Assembly (NCBI GenBank): GCA_965644315.1
Contig: CBFFRQ010000043.1
Location: 186,001-250,000 of the forward strand
DNA from: Caecitellus pseudoparvulus
Lineage: Eukaryota; Bigyra: Bicosoecida
Direction of reading: 5' to 3'
DNA: 64,000 bases
This document shows positions 44,603 to 54,462 of this stretch, in pieces; positions within the stretch are counted from its first letter, which is position 1, and every line of letters begins with the position of its first letter. The translations under genes were made by a program, and so were the position numbers. Below the pieces are notes generated by a model. The model worked only from the letters and a program-made list of their open reading frames with translations. It had not been told where the DNA came from and ran no database searches.

Positions 44603-45045
44603 TCACGAGCAGCACTGCGTGCAGGGACCAATGGTGTCCCGTGTCGAGCCAAACTGGCAGTACGGCCCCACGCCCTGCACAAAGTGGCAATTCTTGTCGG
44701 TCTCAACCTCACACCCCCGGCAACCACCTGTGCTGCAGGGAGTGCACGGCTCCTGCAGTGTGCAGAACGGCCCCTGGCCCTCTCGGCAGTCCCGCTTCGT
44801 CTTGGTCACCTTGCCGCCCTTTGTGCTGGTGTGGCAGCTGTTCAGCACCAGGCCCTGCGAGGTTGGCAGGCGTCGTTTCGTGCGCGTTTCTATGGCTGCC
44901 GTTGGCAGTTCAGGCTTACATCTGCCGGAATCGGCTCCACTGAAACCCGCAGGAGGAACCCGATTTGCACAATGACTGCAAGCACAGCCAAGAAATTCAA
45001 GCAATTCACCGGCGCGCAGCACACCGCCCGGTACGTGAGCGCCAT
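44603..45045 (-). CDS. Small Cys-rich membrane-anchored protein
   Basis: Two exons, 45045..44920 and 44854..44603, joined in phase 0, give 125 residues. The N-terminus (MALTYRAVCCAPVNCLNFLA followed by V-L-A-V-I-V-Q-I-G-F-L-L) is a signal anchor with Cys just before it. The rest is a compact extracellular-type module with about 14 Cys, including C-R-E-G-Q-G-P-F-C, C-T-P-C-S-T-G-G-C-R-G-C-E and C-T-Q-C-C-S. A further donor (GTGAGG at the last Cys pair) and an acceptor 45 nt on would add an acidic tail rich in Glu and Ala ending near 44418, so the C-terminus is open. I do not recognise the family. Coding status rests on the clean junction and regular Cys spacing. Confidence 0.5.
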
Positions 45046-45605
45046 GGAGCCTGGCCACCCTGGCTCTGCCCGTGGAGCGCCGTGCCGCTCGCACAGCCAG
45101 GAGCGACAGGCGGGGGCTGGCGCGGCACCCTTTGCACGCAAACGAAGGCAGCTGTAGCTAGGCGCGGGTGCCCCGAGAGCACGCAACCCTTCAACACGAT
45201 TTTGGCGTGCAAAACGTGCTCCGTGTATGACCCGCGCACCGGGTTCGCCTCCTCCCCCCCCGCCGCACTGATCGAATAGAGCAGGGAATGGCCCCAGCTT
45301 GCGGGAGTACGGTGCCACGTCACAACCTGGACAACAGTGGCGAAGTGGGGGTGTGCCTGGGCGAGCTGCACAGGTGCATTCAGCGCTTCGTCGTGTCAGG
45401 CACAGGGGCACCTCGCCAGACCCCAGACCAGGACGACACTCTGGCCAGGGGCCTTACATTGCGGCGGCTCTGCTGTCTCGGCTGCGCAGTCAGGTTGGCG
45501 AGGTTGCGGTGTGTCTGCCCCAGCCCGAGGGGTGGTTGGAGCCAATGTGCAGCACGTGAATGAGCCCTGCCTGAGACGCACTCTTGCGCACGAGCCCACT
45601 GCACG
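45046..45605. other. Gap between the Cys-rich gene and the LLPH-like gene
   Basis: About 560 bp. It should contain the promoter of the Cys-rich gene and the 3' end of the LLPH-like gene, both on the minus strand. Short open frames exist on both strands, but none shows a recognisable motif or credible splice sites. Confidence 0.35.
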
Positions 45606-46033
45606 TCACTTCCTGCTGGAGCGGGTGCGCTCGGAGACGGCGGCCACAGTCTCCACAGCCTCGCCGGCAGCTGCGGCAGCCAGCACATCCTCAGCCTGTG
45701 GCGCCTGCTGTGCCGCGTGGGGGTGGAAGTGCACCTGGTTCCCCTTGGTCGTCTGCTTGGACTCAGCCATGGACTTGGCATAGCCAGTGAGGCCGTGGAT
45801 CATGTCTTCCCCCTCCACCGGCGCTGAGAAGGGAGCAGGGGGGGTGGTGCACCTTGTTCTGCTGCAGGGGGTGAAACGCGGCTGCATGGTTGCGCACCTT
45901 CCACAGCCCCTGTGACCTTGGCAAGCTGGGCCCTGGTCACACGGAGCACGTTTTCCTCCTTGGCTTTCAGCCATGTGCGTCGCTTGATGGAGCGCAGGCG
46001 CTTCTGGCGCTTGGATCGGATGCCCTTGGCCAT
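45606..46033 (-). CDS. LLPH-like / DUF2423 ribosome-biogenesis protein
   Basis: Small basic nucleolar-type protein of 117 residues in two exons, 46033..45898 and 45823..45606, joined in phase 1. The N-terminus MAKGIRSKRQKRLRSIKRR matches the M-A-K-[SG]-[LI]-R-S-K-x-[KR]-[RK] opening of the LLPH and yeast Ybl028c family, which associates with pre-60S ribosomes. The second exon carries the conserved later part (G-Y-A-K-S-M-A-E-S-K-Q-T-T-K-G-N-Q-V-H-F-H-P-H) and an acidic, Ala-rich end. Just upstream of the ATG the sequence CGATTTCCGCAG looks like the acceptor of a 5' UTR intron. The gene is divergent from the glycosyltransferase, 181 bp away. Confidence 0.8.
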
Positions 46034-46214
46034 GCTGGGAGGGCTGCGGAAATCGAATCACCCACCCGCGAAACGCAAGCGGCGCAAGAGGGCAGGGGGC
46101 TCCGTTGTCACTGGCAGCCAAATCAAAACACAGGGTGTCACGCAACTCAAGGGGGGGCGTGCTTGGATTTGAGTGCTCACCCCGCAGTGTGCAGCCGCCG
46201 CCGGACACTGCATC

Positions 46215-47693
46215 ATGGCAAAGGCGAGACTCCCCTGCGCAGCACAGCTGGCCAGGGCTCGCCTGGCAGCAGCCTCCAACCCTGTCCGGTGCTGCTGCAT
46301 AGCCGTAGGCCTCCTTGGCTTTGTGCTCTGCTGCGCTGTCTGGTCTCTGGCAGAGCTGGGCGCCTTTGCACGGCCGTCGCCAAAATCCGCAGCCAGCGCA
46401 GCCATGGCAGCTGCCACCGCTGGCCTGACCCCTGTCGAAGTGCGAGACCACATGCCTGTGGCAAGCACGTTTGAAGTGTCAGAGGTGTCAGCCTTCGCCC
46501 ACGGCCAAGTCAGCGCCGCACAAGAGTACCTGCTGGGCTGGCTCACGCCCAGTAGGAGGCTGGCGCAACCTGGCCTGGCCCTCGTGCAGGATTTCCTCGC
46601 CAGCGTGGCCAGCACACAGACTGCCCGTGACGGGGATTGCCGAGTGGCTCCAGGGGACGCTGTGCACGTGCTGCAGCATGCAGGGGGGGGCACGCTCACC
46701 TCTGCCGTGCTGCGTTGCGGCGCCATTGGCGTGGCGGGTCAGCCGGGCCTGTTGCTGGCGCTGCACCGCCTGCACCTGGGGCGAGCGGCCCACGCGACTG
46801 AGCCTGGCGTGGCAGCCGTGTCGCCTGGCGTGCATGTGGTGGGGGAGGTGAACCCGCTGCTCCTAGTGCCCCAGCCCCCCCCCAACATCACCCTCGTCGT
46901 GCCCTACCACGACCGCCCCGACACCCTGACCACCTTCCTGGCCATGCTGCAGCGAGCAGTGCTGACCCGCCCCCCACGCAGTGACTCTCTGCCCCACCCC
47001 TTGCATGTGCGCCTGGTGCTAGCCGTCATGGACGCCGACATGACCACGGTGCGCGCCAGACTGGATGCCGCCGCCCTGCCCCTGGCAGCGGACGACGTGA
47101 CCCTCGTCAGCATTGAGCAGACGGCGCCTGGCGCCCTGCCCCCCGACAGGTCCTTCACCCGTGCAGCCGCCCTGCACGCGGGGGCGTCCGTGTGTTCCGC
47201 GAACACCCTCATGTTCTTCCTCGACGTGGACATGGGCCTCACCCGCGCCACCCTGGCCCGCGCAGCCCTGCACGCTCACCCAGGCGTCTCCGCCGCCTTC
47301 CCCGTCGTGTGGAGCCAGTACAAGGGCTTCACCTCCACCTCTGTCGCCTACAACGAGGGCTACTGGCGCATCGCGGGGTTCGGCAACATGGCGCTGTACA
47401 AGGCCGACTATGACCGCATCTCCAACTTCGCTGCGTCCGGGCAGCGTGCAGGGTGGGGGCGGGAGGACTCCCTCTTCACCTCTGCCGCCCTGGCCACGCC
47501 TGGCTTCCACGTAGCGCGGTACCTGGAGCCCAGCCTCCTGCACAGGTGGCACCCCAAGTCCTGTGCCGGCATCGCCGACCCCGACACGCGCCAGTCCTGT
47601 GAAAACGTCGCCGTCATGAACTCCGGCAGCCATCTAGCTCTGGCTGCCCGTGTGGCAGAGCTGGAGGCAGCGCAGGCGGCTGGCGGAGCATAG
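46215..47693 (+). CDS. Type II membrane glycosyltransferase, chondroitin GalNAc-transferase-like (CHGN domain)
   Basis: Golgi-type glycosyltransferase of 492 residues in one exon. Residues about 25-48 form a signal anchor (CCCIAVGLLGFVLCCAVW). The catalytic part starts near residue 220 with ITLVVPYHDRPDTLTTFLAM. It contains the metal-binding triad FFLDVDMGL, then the EGYWRIAGFGNMALYKADYD segment, the acidic GWGREDSLF motif (G-W-G-x-E-D in family members) and LEPSLLHRWHPKSC, the R-x-x-E-P-x-L-x-H-x-[WY]-H-P-K-x-C signature of chondroitin N-acetylgalactosaminyltransferases. Acceptor and sugar donor are inferred from family only. The ATG at 46215 precedes the anchor by a short basic stretch. Confidence 0.85.
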   Translation: MAKARLPCAAQLARARLAAASNPVRCCCIAVGLLGFVLCCAVWSLAELGAFARPSPKSAASAAMAAATAGLTPVEVRDHMPVASTFEVSEVSAFAHGQVSAAQEYLLGWLTPSRRLAQPGLALVQDFLASVASTQTARDGDCRVAPGDAVHVLQHAGGGTLTSAVLRCGAIGVAGQPGLLLALHRLHLGRAAHATEPGVAAVSPGVHVVGEVNPLLLVPQPPPNITLVVPYHDRPDTLTTFLAMLQRAVLTRPPRSDSLPHPLHVRLVLAVMDADMTTVRARLDAAALPLAADDVTLVSIEQTAPGALPPDRSFTRAAALHAGASVCSANTLMFFLDVDMGLTRATLARAALHAHPGVSAAFPVVWSQYKGFTSTSVAYNEGYWRIAGFGNMALYKADYDRISNFAASGQRAGWGREDSLFTSAALATPGFHVARYLEPSLLHRWHPKSCAGIADPDTRQSCENVAVMNSGSHLALAARVAELEAAQAAGGA

Positions 47694-47825
47694 CCGCTGT
47701 GCAGGGAGAGCGCTGAAGAGGCCCTTTCCCTCACGATTTCCGCAGCGCAAGACGATGCCTCGAACAAACTATGTCAGACGAGTCGCCACTGTAGCACAGC
47801 AAGACAGAACACCTCGCCCATTGCG

Positions 47826-48888
47826 ATGCGCGCACAGTGCTCTCGCCTCTGCGCTGCCCTCGCCATCGGACTCCTCGCTCTGAGCTTCCCGATGGCCACC
47901 GCCCGACGCACACGCCGAAACAGACGAGCCATGAGCACCTCCACGCACCTGCTCCAGGAGAGCAAGGCCATCGACAAGAACTTTGGAGGGGTGGCCACCC
48001 TGACGCCAGTTGGCGACCACACCGCCTCTGTCATCTTCATGCATGGACTGGGGGTGAGGCGTGGCATGGCAGGAAACGCAGGCGAAACAGCTTCCGCACG
48101 CCGCACCCCGGCTTCAAGTTCACAGGACACCAATGCAGGCTGGATTGGCAGCATCCAGCACATGGTTGCCCCTGCACTGCCCCATGTGCGCTTCGTCCTG
48201 CCCACAGCAGGAAAACTCCCCGTGGGTGGCAAACGTACTTTCCGCTACAACTGTCTGCCAGCCACCTCACCGCGCCCCGCCTCAGGTCACCATCAACGGC
48301 GGCATGCGCATGCCGGCATGGTATGACATCGTGTCCCTGGACGCTGAGCGCTCGACGCAGCTGTGCGACGGCATCCAGGAGTCCCAAGCCTACATCCAGA
48401 AGCTCGTCGCGCAGGAAGAGAGCGCCGGCATACCCTCTTCCCGCATCGTCCTGGCAGGCTTCTCCCAGGGCGGCGCCATGAGCCTGTTCACGGCGCTGCA
48501 GAGCAAGGAGCGCCTGGCAGGCGTCGCTTGCCTCTCAGGCTACCTGCCTGCCGCTGACGTGGCGGCGGAGCACTTCGGCGGCAGCCCCGTCACCCGCATC
48601 CCCATGGCATTCTTCCACGGCGACTCGGACCCCGTCGTGCGCCTGCAGTGGGCCAAGGACTCCCTCAAGGCCGCCGAGGCGCTGGGCGTCAAGAACACGC
48701 AGATGAAGGTGTACGCTGGCCTGGACCACGGCGCCTCGCAGGCTGAGCTGGAGGACGTGACGGCGTTCTTGACGCAAGTACTGCCGCAAGCCCCAGGCGA
48801 CTCGCCAGGCAGTGGTGAGGGGGACGAGGAGGGGGGAGGGGGAGGGCGAGGCCGCCCCACACGCTGCCGCTGCCTCGGGTGGCGATGA
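47826..48888 (+). CDS. Acyl-protein thioesterase / lysophospholipase-like alpha/beta hydrolase
   Basis: Three exons, 47826..48053, 48126..48221 and 48286..48888, all phase 0, give 308 residues. The joins restore HGLG|DTNAGW and PTAGKLP|VTINGGMRMPAWYDI, both diagnostic of the LYPLA/APT family. The nucleophile elbow is GFSQGG, the acid is in HGDSDPVVRLQW, and the catalytic His is in GLDHGASQ. Relatives remove palmitate from proteins or fatty acid from lysophospholipids. If translation starts at 47826 the product has a signal-peptide-like leader (MRAQCSRLCAALAIGLLALS); starting at 47931 (MSTSTHLLQES) it would be cytosolic like most relatives. The C-terminal 40 residues are Gly/Arg-rich and unlike the family. 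The first intron includes CTTCCGCACGC, and ATTTCCGCAG lies about 90 bp upstream of the ATG. Confidence 0.87.
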
Positions 48889-50407
48889 GTTGTGAGGGGC
48901 GGGCGGGAACTGCGCAATGCACCGCGTGTGAACAAGCGTTGGTCGCTGGTTATCGCCTCCCTAACCTGCAGAGAGGGCAAAGCTGTGCGGCGACCTCCAG
49001 CAGTGACGTGGTGCTGCTTGGCCATTGCTTGGGGCGGCAGGCTGTGACGTGCTGGACCCAGGCTGCTCCCCCGGGACCTATCCACCCACCACAAGGCAAG
49101 TGCAGCCAAGATCAGGCACTGAGAGAGCGGCTCAGGTAGAGAGCAGATTCAGTTGATGTTAGAATACTTCTTGAGGCGGCTGGGGTGCAGAGCCTTCTCC
49201 ACAAAGCCCCCCCACAAAATGCTGTGGCTGCAGCAGGAAAACAGAGCCGACAATCCCACGAAGCATGGCAAGCATTTGCACCCCTCAAATTTCCCACATC
49301 GTAAAACTACATGCTACAATGCCTTTGCTGATCGGTATTCTGCCAGGGTTGGAGTTCTTCCTTGTCCGGAGTGGCTGGTTGAAAAGTACTGCACCCGCAA
49401 ACTGGCGCACGTCACCTTGCGGTGACTCAGAGCCAAGCTAGCGTGGCAATGAAGCCTTCCAACAGCCTGAGTTTTCTTTCTGTAGATGAACAGTAAATGC
49501 TACATTGTATGTGAAGCAATCAGTCCATAGCCTTTCTCAGAGCTTGCAGCAGAGGTGCAACCTCAGCTGGGCAGTAGCTCAAGTACTCCGGCGAACTTTG
49601 GGACTCTTCTATCCCGTTTTCGGACCAGCGGGTCACTCTGTGGATAGAGTGGGGTACTTAGTTCCTGTGTTATACTTCTTCTGAGCTATTCATGGGTGGA
49701 ATGTCAGGCACAGTGCAGAATCCGGGTCGGCGATGTGTTCGTGTGGCGTGGGGTCTCTTTTGCCCCGGTGACCCTGATTCCTGTCCATTCTTACGCATTC
49801 CAAGGTGTTCTTTTGGGTAAAGTCCGAGACGAAGGTGAAAAACAGGAGTGGCACTGGCTTTTGTGAGTCAACAGCGTCTCCGCCGACCTCGTGGACATCC
49901 AGCTCCACCTAGCTTCTGGCCAGTGACAAAGCTGGCTGATCTTGAACGCTGCTTCCACCCTTCCCCACCCAGGGGGCGGTGGCACTTCAGCAGTGATGCC
50001 TATGCCAGCAAGGACCTCTTTGATTGGCAAAGCATTGTGGCAGTTGGCCTTCAGTGCTCGCTGGAGCTCGTTCGCAGACAAGGCAGCCCCTCCCGCTGCC
50101 AAGTCTTTCTTCGCTTTCTTGGGGAGACAATGCGGTACTCGCTCTGGCGGGCTAAAAAGGTCGATTTCGACGTGAGCAACTCTGCTCGATCTACCGCGAT
50201 GTCGCCCGTCAGAAGCTGGGGGTTCACTGACTCGCACTACGTGAGCGGCTTTAGCAGTTCGACGCCATCCAGCTTCATGTGCACCGCTTCCATGATCATT
50301 GACCCTTCCTGGAGCTCCCACATTCGGATTTCTTGTGGATCACCTACTCTCTACGCCCCACATTGCGTCACCACCGGTCTGTGGCTCCTGCTCAACCCGA
50401 ACAACTC
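48889..50407. other. Gene-poor stretch with a drop in GC and possible decayed minus-strand coding sequence
   Basis: About 1.5 kb with no gene I can defend. From roughly 49,140 the composition becomes visibly more AT-rich than anything to the left. Between about 49,690 and 50,330 the minus strand shows protein-like segments in alternating frames, for example V-E-I-D-L-F-S-P-P-E-R-V-P in one and L-D-V-H-E-V-G-G-D-A-V-D-S-Q-K-P in another. That would fit a frameshifted remnant, but I cannot name a family and see no splice sites that join the frames. No tRNA-like fold was found. Confidence 0.35.
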
Positions 50408-52779
50408 TTACGTCAAATCTGCCGCAGGTCGAAAGAACATGGACTGCAAGCCCTGGAAGAGTGTGTCTGGCATAGAGGCTGTGTATCGCTCCCAAAGGCT
50501 GTGCTGAGTTTGGGCACGGAGTGCAGGCCCGAAGTGCTGCCTTGCGAAAGCTGCCCAGTCTGACTCCTTCATGAAGAAGGGGGGAATTGACGTGCCTGCA
50601 GCAATGTCATGCACCAGCTGCGACGGCTCCCCCTCCATGCAGTGCTGCATGAACATCTCCTGTAGTATCAAACCCCGTTCCAGATTCGCGGGATCGCCCA
50701 AGAGCTCACACGCTCCGCGGAACACATGCGGGTCAAGCAATGCCAGCACGCTCCCAACATGTACTTTGCCCTGCACAGTACACACAAAGAGATGAGGACA
50801 GTGAAGCGCAAAGGCAGCCCAGGGCCAGGCAGCTCTTGGCGATGCAGCAGGCACACTCACATTTGACCGACACAGCGCTGCTTCTGCTGCCAGGACGGCG
50901 ATCTCGTCACACGAGTCGGCACGCAGCGCAGCAAGTGCACCCCGAACACGCGCCTGGTCCTCTGCACTGAGCTCCTCCAGCACTTCTTTCAACCAACAGG
51001 ACACGTACTCTTGCAAGTCTTGCACATCGCGATTTAGCCTTGCCTGCCGCAGTGCCGGCGCGAGGTCCTGCTGCAGGAACACCGTCCACGCGCCCTCTTC
51101 CACGCCCTCCAGTGCACGCAGCTTCCCCGAGTCGACGTCTTTCAGCAGCTCTCTAGGGCCTGTCTCGAAACACTGCAGAAAGAACTCTTCGTGCTGCTTA
51201 GCCGCCACTAGAGAGCTGGCCGGGGAGCCCGCCAATCCCTGCAGCTTGTGCAGCACACTTGGCCTCAGCACAGCCAGAGCAGAGTGTATGTCAAGCTTCC
51301 ACTGCGCAGTGCGCAAGCATGCAGGCGCGGTGAAACAAACGATGGCTGTGCTGTGCTTGGGGCGGGCCAACGCACATGGCAAGTACGCACCATTGCCCGA
51401 CACAGCGCTGCTTCTGCTGCCAGGACGGCGATCTCGTCACACGAGTCGGCACGCAGCGCAGCAAAGGCGGCCTTGAGCCGCGACTGGCTTGCACTGGGCA
51501 GCCTCTCCATCTCGCTTTCCAGCTCATCGGACACAACGTAGTGGAGGCGGTCTACGTGGGCGATGTGCCTTGCCTGCCTCAGGGCGGGTGCGAGGTCCTG
51601 TTCCAGGAACACCGTCCATGCAGCCGTATCCACGCCTCCTGGCACTGGCACAGATCCAGTGGCGATTTCATCCAGCAAGTCAAAGGGCCCGACGCGCATG
51701 CATCTCTGCACGAACGCTTCGTGCTGCTCGAAGCCTGCACCGTGCACGCAGGAGCCGAACAGCGCATACAACTTGCCGCACACAACTGGGTCCAACATCA
51801 CTAGAGCGCAATCCAACTCAAAAACAATCTGTGCCATGCACGAGCGCGCAGATTTGCAGTGAAATGGCAGCGCTCCCTCGCAGCCACGCCAGCAAAGAGA
51901 TGGTACGCACCACTGTCCTCAGCACCAAGTACTGTGCGACCAGAACAGCCGTTCTGTCGCACGAGCTGGCCTGCAGCGCAGCAACCGCCTTCAAAACTGA
52001 CTTCTGGTCATACTGGTGCATCTTCTGCATGAACGCATCGAAGTCAGCGGACAGCCTGTCGCGCATGTATGCCACTGCGCTCTCGGTGGGGTCCAACTCT
52101 AGCGCTGCATCCATCAGCTCCCGCATCAGGAGCTCCATGAAGGACTTGAAGTAGAGGGACGGGGGCAAGTAGTCGATCCCAGGCGGGCCGTCAAGGGACA
52201 TCGCTCGCCTCAGGTACGCCGGTCCCCACGGCATGCAATTCTGGTAGAACTCGCGGAAGTCTGCATGCGCACGGCCAGGGCTGCTTGCATCAGTGAAGTA
52301 CTCGAAACTTGCCTCCACAACGTCCGGATCCAGCAAGACAGACAGTGTGCTGGGATCGGGAGTCTTCTGTGGAAGCGCAGGCGTGGCGATGATTCGCCGT
52401 ACCAAGCGCCAAGCTGCAAGATCCACGTTACCTTGAAGGTGGCAACAGCGTGAATGGCGCTCTGGACAGCATCTTCTCTAATGCCGCTTGCTTGGAGTGC
52501 TCTGATCAGGGCTGTCACGTGTTGCTGGGCGGCCAGCTTCGGTGACTCGCCCTCGAAACGCAGGTGTGCCGAGAGCTTGCCAAGCTTTGAAGCAGGCTGA
52601 GGTTCAGGCAACTGTCCCTCAAGTGGAGACGGCATGACGACCATCTGGTTAATGCTGGCTTGTGGTACCGCCGTGTGCCCTGCAAGGGGCAGTGAAGACA
52701 TGGAGCGTGCCGTGTTGTGCCCTGTTTGGAGCAGGCTGCGTCCGGCGCAAGCCGCCGCCTGCACTGCTCTGGACAACAT
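50408..52779 (-). CDS. Duplicated-exon repeat protein, probably organelle-targeted (orphan family)
   Basis: Five exons, 52779..52432, 52366..51911, 51828..51391, 51301..50861 and 50770..50408. Every intron is phase 0 and 53-90 nt; the product is 681 residues. Exon 1 encodes a leader with Arg, Ser and Ala but no acidic residue (MLSRAVQAAACAGRSLLQTG), typical of a mitochondrial or plastid presequence, then a helical segment. Exons 2-4 each encode one copy of a 146-152-residue helical module, and exon 5 a shortened copy. Module landmarks are A-L-x-[VM]-L-x-P-x-V at the start, W-T-V-F-L-[EQ]-Q-D-L-A-P-A-L-R-Q-A-R in the middle and A-A-L-R-A-D-S-C-D-E-I-A-V-L-A-A-E-A-A-L-C-R just before each donor. 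I do not recognise the family. A head-to-head paralogue lies at 54463. Confidence 0.72.
50867..50934 (-). repeat. 68-bp exact repeat, copy in exon 4 of the duplicated-exon gene
   Basis: The 68 bp at 50867-50934 are identical to 51397-51464, 530 bp away. Both copies encode the end of the helical module including the Cys-Arg before the splice donor. The flanking parts of the two exons are much more diverged. Confidence 0.9.
51397..51464 (-). repeat. 68-bp exact repeat, copy in exon 3 of the duplicated-exon gene
   Basis: Partner of the segment at 50867-50934, base for base identical, at the same place in the preceding module exon. Confidence 0.9.
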
Positions 52780-53513
52780 GGCTTCCGACAAACGTGCAGC
52801 GAGACGAGGACAGTTAGTGCATCTGCTAAACATCGGGCGGGGGGTGAGTACTGAATGCTTCGCAGCACTGCGCCAGGTAGCCCACGTGGCGGCAGCGGAC
52901 AGAGTTTCACCCACGTTTCAGGCATGCACAAATGGACACGCAAACCCCAAGGCTTGGGAGGTGGAACGCGAGGGCTGGAACAATACCGGAGATGCCAAGC
53001 TCTGACTTTTCTATCGTTCGTTTGGGGAGCGTGCAGTTTTCTGGCCGGTTGCAAAAGCAGGGTCCACACTGAGCACGGGCTTCACAGCCCTGTCCACGAC
53101 CTCCTGCGTGTCTGCAGGCAACACATCCCACTGAGTTGCTCAGGTCCTACAGTCGCAGACTCGGCGCCTGGGCCTCGGCAGAGCTCAATTCGACACATGG
53201 TCTGAGGATCTTCTCTGCCTGGCCAAGTCCACTTCACGCATCCCACCGCCGCTCTCATGTTGAGGGGGCCACAACAACAAGGGCCACAGGCCAGGACGCC
53301 GTCATTCCGAAGAAGCAAACACTCTGCTTTCCACGAGCACCCAAATTTGAAGAACAAGTTCCAAAGCAGATTCATCCATCATGACTGCATGAGCTACTGG
53401 CTCCACACCGAGCCACCAGCGCACAGTCAAAGTGCAGTGCAGCAAAGTCACCCAGTCCCGCAGGCCATCTTCAGCCCCATCCCCTCGCGAAGCAAGGGCC
53501 GCTCAACACAAGA
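52780..53513. other. Divergent spacer upstream of the duplicated-exon gene
   Basis: About 730 bp between the start of the duplicated-exon gene (minus) and the orphan gene at 53514 (plus). Short frames on both strands lack recognisable motifs. It must contain the promoters of both genes. Confidence 0.35.
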
Positions 53514-54254
53514 ATGGCAGGCTTCAATGGGGGCTCTTTCATCGATTTGACTGGGGAGGACGCCACGCCAGCGACAGTAAACGCTCCCAGCAGGCATCTG
53601 GCCCGTGCTTTGCAGGGCCAGCACACTTTAGACGGCGGCAACGAGGCCACCTCGACGAACAGCAGACAACCTCGCGTGGTCAGACGTCGGCGCAGGCCGA
53701 CACCGCCCCCAACTCGCTTTCCCCTCACTTCTCAAGACATGGTGCGCGGTGCTGCGGCCTTGGGCGGCTTTGCAAACCACACCCGTCTCGCACGCACTTT
53801 CCGCACGCAGGCGACACGTGAAACGCGCCCACGCCAGGGACCCTCGGGAGGCATGCAGGCCATGGGGCTCGGCATAGTTGGCACTGATCCAGAACGCAGC
53901 ATCACCCCGCTCCTTCCAGTCAACTCCTCGACGCACCAGGGCAGTGGGCGCCGTGCCCCGCAGTACGGCGCTGTCTCCCGCAGCGGCCAGCACCACGTGC
54001 ACAGGTATGCGCCCCCGCAGTGGCCCACCACAGCAGGGGGCGTCGCCTCGTCATTTGCTGGAAGTGCCTCCTTTGAACTGCAGGAGCGCTTGCGGCAGCA
54101 GGAGACCGTGCGGCGGATGGCCGAAGCCACCCGGCATGGCTGTGACGTTGCCATCATGCATGACGAGGGCATCGCAATTTTCCGGACAAAGCTATCGCGA
54201 GTTTCAGCTTACCAGCCGCTGTGTATGGGCTTCATAAGGCCACCGAACCGCTAA
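53514..54254 (+). CDS. Hypothetical basic protein with a SUMO-interaction-like motif
   Basis: Open frame of 246 codons beginning MAGFNGGSFIDLTGED. The F-I-D-L-T-G-E-D stretch resembles a SUMO-interacting motif (hydrophobic core followed by acids). Then come an Arg/Pro-rich basic segment (V-V-R-R-R-R-R-P-T-P-P-P), a Gly/Gln/Ser-rich disordered middle and a C-terminal amphipathic helix (F-E-L-Q-E-R-L-R-Q-Q-E-T-V-R-R-M-A-E-A). There is no clear enzyme or DNA-binding domain. It sits between the two head-to-head members of the duplicated-exon family and is not related to them. A short intron cannot be excluded. It may be nuclear, but that is a guess from the motif and charge. Confidence 0.5.
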   Translation: MAGFNGGSFIDLTGEDATPATVNAPSRHLARALQGQHTLDGGNEATSTNSRQPRVVRRRRRPTPPPTRFPLTSQDMVRGAAALGGFANHTRLARTFRTQATRETRPRQGPSGGMQAMGLGIVGTDPERSITPLLPVNSSTHQGSGRRAPQYGAVSRSGQHHVHRYAPPQWPTTAGGVASSFAGSASFELQERLRQQETVRRMAEATRHGCDVAIMHDEGIAIFRTKLSRVSAYQPLCMGFIRPPNR

Positions 54255-54462
54255 GAGAGCAAAGATCCTCAAGGGAAGTGCCACCCTTACAGAGCACGCC
54301 ACGCTGCGGGGTTCCTGGCTGGGAACCGCGCGGTTTGCAGGGTTCGCCAGTATGAAGCTGGCTCTTGCTCTGCTGCTCGGACACAACCCTTTGCGCGGAG
54401 GCTTTCTGTACTTCTTTGTTCTCCAGTTCCCTGCAAACAATGGCCGCGCTAATGAGCTGGCC

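Noticed and set aside
49440-49700. Possible tRNA or other small RNA in the low-GC gap
   Set aside because: No T-loop GTTCRA box with a matching acceptor stem was found.
49848-50507. 219-codon plus-strand frame in the low-GC gap
   Set aside because: It has no recognisable motif, the opposite strand looks at least as protein-like in pieces, and its end overlaps the last exon of the duplicated-exon gene on the other strand.
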